NCBI GenBank assembly: GCA_005405945.1
Contig: BJHW01000001.1
Span: forward strand, 5,146,001 to 5,210,000
DNA: 64,000 bases
Direction: 5' to 3'
Source of the DNA: Streptomyces violaceusniger
GTDB taxonomy: Bacteria > Actinomycetota > Actinomycetes > Streptomycetales > Streptomycetaceae
Shown: in pieces, positions 61,530-64,000 of the stretch
How positions within the stretch are numbered: position 1 is the first letter of the stretch
How the letters are laid out: every line of letters begins with the position of its first letter
Notes under the pieces: generated by a model
Databases searched by the model: none
Seen by the model: only the letters and a program-made list of their open reading frames with translations
Told to the model about the DNA's origin: nothing
Position numbers and translations under genes: made by a program

Positions 61530-62788
61530 ATTCAGGCACCCTAGAGAGTGAATCCCCACCTGTCACCCCGCTGTCCTTCCCCACCCCACCCCGCCCCTCC
61601 CCGAACCGGGGCCAAGCCCCGGCCCCCACTCCCCAATCGCCGGAGCGGCTGGAGACACGGGACTCCGCCCCCAACCCCGCTCCCCAATCGCCGGGGAGGC
61701 TGGAGACATGGGCCTCCCGCCCCTGCCCCACAGGCACCAAGGGGCGCAGCCCCGCCGGGACCTGGGGCGCAACCCGCCGGAGGGACGGAAGGCGCAGCCC
61801 CGCCGAGGGACGGAGAACGCAGCCCGCCGAGGCCAGGGCGCAGCCCCACCGAAGCCTGAGGCGCAACCCGCCGGAGGGACGGAGAACGCAGCCCCGCCGA
61901 GGGACGGAGAACGCAGCCCGCCGAGGCCAGGGCGCAGCCCCACCGAAGCCTGAGGCGCAACCCGCCGGAGGGACGGAAGGCGCAGCCCCGTGCGGGCCCA
62001 GGGCAGTGGCCCGAGGACTCGGGGCGCAGCCCCGGTTCGGAGCCCGGGGCGGAGCCCCGGTTCCGGGAAGGCGAGGCAGCGGACGAAATGCGCCGCACCC
62101 CTGCAGCGGGGCCCCAGGCAGAGCCGGTGGCCAGCCCTCGGATCCGGGAACGGCCGGGATGGGGAACCAAACGCGCCACGCCCCTGCACCAGGACTCAGA
62201 GACCGCGCCCCAGCAGGACCCGGGGGCGGAGCCCCATCCGAGCCCGAGGCGGAACCCCGGTGGGGGCCGGGGGCCTGCCCCCGGACTCGGGAAGGGGCGG
62301 GGCGGGGAACGAAACACCCCCTGCGCCAGGGCTCAGAGACCGAGCCCCAACGGGGCCCGAGGTACAGCCACGCCCGGGCCCGGGGGGAACCCCGGCAGGG
62401 CCCGAGGACCAGCGCCCGGACCCGGGAACGGCCGGGATGGCGAGCCAAACGCACCGCACCCCTGCACCAGGACTCAGAGACCGCGCCCTCGCAGGACCCG
62501 GGGCGGAGCCCCATCCGGGCCCGAGGCGCAGCCCCGGCAAGGGCCGGGGGCCAGCCTCCGGATTCGAAGGAAAGGGCGGGGCGGGGAACGAAACGCATCG
62601 CAACCCGGGAGCGGGACCCGGAGCTCAGCCCCGTCCGGGCCCGGGCGGAGCCCCGGTGGGGGCCGGGGGCTGCCACCGGATTCGGGAAGGGGCGGGGTGG
62701 GGAAGGAATCGCACCGCAACCGCCGCACCGGGGCTCAGGGGCGCAGCCCCGTCCGGACCGGGGACCGGGGCGCAGCCCCGGTGGGGCG
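61530..62788. repeat. 1.2-kb GC-rich intergenic repeat region
   Basis: No gene is supported. The first part (61570-61980) has a ~94-base tandem unit: GCCGAGGGACGGAGAACGC occurs at 61802 and 61896 with matching flanks. The second part has a ~278-base higher-order repeat: CCTGCACCAGGACTCAGAG near 62183 and 62461, and GGGAACGGCCGGGATGG near 62145 and 62422. Recurrent sub-blocks 'ggcgcagccccg' and 'ggcggagcccc' dominate. Long open frames on both strands come from composition, not coding. Confidence 0.8.
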
Positions 62789-63993
62789 TTAGCGGCGGCC
62801 TCGGAAGCGGCGGCGTTCTGGGGGGTGGGCGGGAGACGTGTCGGCGAGGCGGATCACCGCGTCCTCCGCACCACCGTCCCGGCCCGCCACAACCGGCTTC
62901 TGCGACCGGGCCGCCTTCGCCCGGTACTGGGCCGCGTCCGCCAGACGGAAGAGGCGGCGGGCCGACGGCACCGGGCCGATCGGATCGCCCGTGGAGGCAA
63001 TCCCGCAGGCCACCCCCTCGCCCAGCTCCAGCTCCGCCGCCCGCCGGCACAGCTCATCGGCCACCCGGACCACCTCGTCCGCCGGGGCCCCACCCCCAGC
63101 AGGCAGAACTCATCGCCGCCCAACCGCGCCACCAGCGCCCCGGGCAGCATCGCGCCGCATATGGACAGCAATGAGCCGAATCGTTCCAGCAAGCGATCCC
63201 CGACCGCGTGGCCGAGCGTGTCGTTCACCCGTTTGAGGCCGTTGAGGTCGCAGACCACCAGGCTCACCACCGTGCCGTCGGCGTGGTACGCCTCCAGCGC
63301 CTCGTCCAGCCGTATGTCCACCGCCCGCCGGTTGCCGAGACCGGTCAGCGGATCGGTGAAGGCGAGGCGGCGGGCCTCCTCCAGGCGCTCGGTCTGGGCC
63401 AGCCCGGCGGCGGTCACCGAGGCCAGCACGGTCGCGAAGTCGGCGTCGTCGCGGTCGAAGACGGGCCGTCCGGCCGCCCGGGCCACGTACAGCTCGCCCC
63501 ACGCCCGCCCGTGCAGCACGATCGGGGCCACCACACAGCTGCCGCGGCCGCGCCGCCGCAGCGCCGCCACCCTCCCCCAGCTGCCGCCGGGCGGGGCCGA
63601 GCCGGTGCCGTTGCCGGTGCCGGTTCCTGTGCCCACGCCCTCGGCCGTCTCGACCCAGGCGTGCGGCTCCCCGCCCGCGGCCCAGTGCTCATGCAGGAAT
63701 TCGGCGATCTCCGGGAAGTCGTGCACCGGGTACGACTCGTCCTCCGGCAGCCGCTCCTCGCCCGTCATCAGCTCGCCCACGTTCACCAGGACCCGCAGCC
63801 GCCCCCGCTCGCGCTCCCACACCGAGATCGCCGCGAAGCTGCCGTCGAGGGCGCGGCGGGCCGCCTCGGCCGCCGCGCCCACCGACTCCTGCGGGGTGTG
63901 CGCCGCCGCCATCTCCTGAGCGAGCCGTACGACCGCCCGCAATCGTCCGTCGACCCCGCCGGGCCGTCCGCCGATCTCCCCGTTGTCCGTCAC
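62789..63993 (-). CDS. GAF-GGDEF diguanylate cyclase (apparent frameshift)
   Basis: Cyclic di-GMP synthase, about 401 aa from GTG 63993, though the reading may continue past the window edge. N-terminal GAF domain (RLRAVVRLAQEMAAAHTPQ...; SFAAISVWERERGRLRVLVNVG; CVVAPIVLHGRAWGELYVAR) with a Gly/Thr-repeat insert (VGTGTGTGNGTG). GGDEF domain: AFTDPLTGLGNRRAVD, SLVVCDLNGLKRVNDTLGHAVGD and an intact LVARLGGDEFCLL active site. Frame breaks at 63084-63092; one added G or C gives PADEVVRVADELC and the stop at 62789. Probably cytosolic. c-di-GMP controls development through BldD in Streptomyces. Confidence 0.87.
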
Positions 63994-64000
63994 GACGGCC

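Noticed and set aside
59920..63174. Very long Arg/Pro/Gly-rich frames on both strands across the repeat region
   Set aside because: Low-complexity translation of 'ggcgcagccccg' repeats, antisense in part to hutH; no family features.
1..64000. CRISPR arrays, IS elements, integrases or prophage
   Set aside because: The direct repeats seen are tandem without unique spacers of constant length, and no transposase, integrase or phage structural gene was recognised.

Overview
The window is 64 kb of very GC-rich actinomycete chromosome, almost certainly Streptomyces. The evidence is third-position G/C codon bias, frequent GTG starts, a tRNA-Leu(UAA) gene matching bldA, rare TTA codons, a conservon (cvn) operon, DUF6879 and DUF6479 proteins, and an LAXTG sortase substrate. 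I see no phage, transposon, IS element or CRISPR array. Most of the window is chromosomal core with a few accessory islands.

Layout. 1-4.2 kb (-): histidine catabolism (hutU, an M20 amidohydrolase, hutF running off the left edge). 4.5-7 kb (+): an MDR oxidoreductase and a PLP decarboxylase. 7.6-16 kb: a histidine-ammonia-lyase-like protein fused to an RpiR/SIS regulator (-), divergent from a complete quaternary-amine-type ABC importer (+), then an NCS1 permease. 16-19.3 kb (-): a TTA-containing gene pair and an NB-ARC/TPR protein. 19.4-28.4 kb: acyl-CoA synthetase, cystathionine beta-synthase, SGNH hydrolase, thiolase and small conserved proteins. 28.5-35 kb: Bax-inhibitor-1 protein, bldA, a LolD/FtsX transporter and a cyclopropane-fatty-acid-synthase-like methyltransferase. 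35-43 kb (-): ndh with Rex-like operators, ppx, DUF501, ftsB, eno, and two Rpf-type lytic enzymes, the first under a ydaO c-di-AMP riboswitch. 43-51.8 kb: a P450 (-), then a conservon with a degenerate P450, an indole prenyltransferase and a tryptophanase (+). 51.9-57.4 kb: DUF6479 protein, mazG, SurA-like lipoprotein, HNH lipoprotein, DUF2079 membrane protein and a VOC protein. 57.7-64 kb: L,D-transpeptidase, two small proteins, hutH, 1.2 kb of GC-rich intergenic repeats and a GAF-GGDEF protein.

Assembly quality matters here. I count about 18 places where an otherwise intact conserved protein changes frame, nearly all at a G or C run and all repaired by adding one base. These look like consensus deletions, not real mutations. 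I therefore give such genes full coordinates and name the break point. They also create false fusions (FtsB-DUF501, HNH-SurA).

Best candidates for new biology: (1) the lyase homologue that lacks the Ala-Ser-Gly (MIO) triad, joined to an RpiR regulator and divergent from a betaine-type importer, possibly a trimethylammonium-betaine (ergothioneine or hercynine type) uptake and elimination system that could feed the hut pathway; (2) the conservon/P450/prenyltransferase/tryptophanase island, with a TTA codon in the conservon DUF742 gene; (3) the TTA-bearing DUF6879 pair next to an NB-ARC protein.
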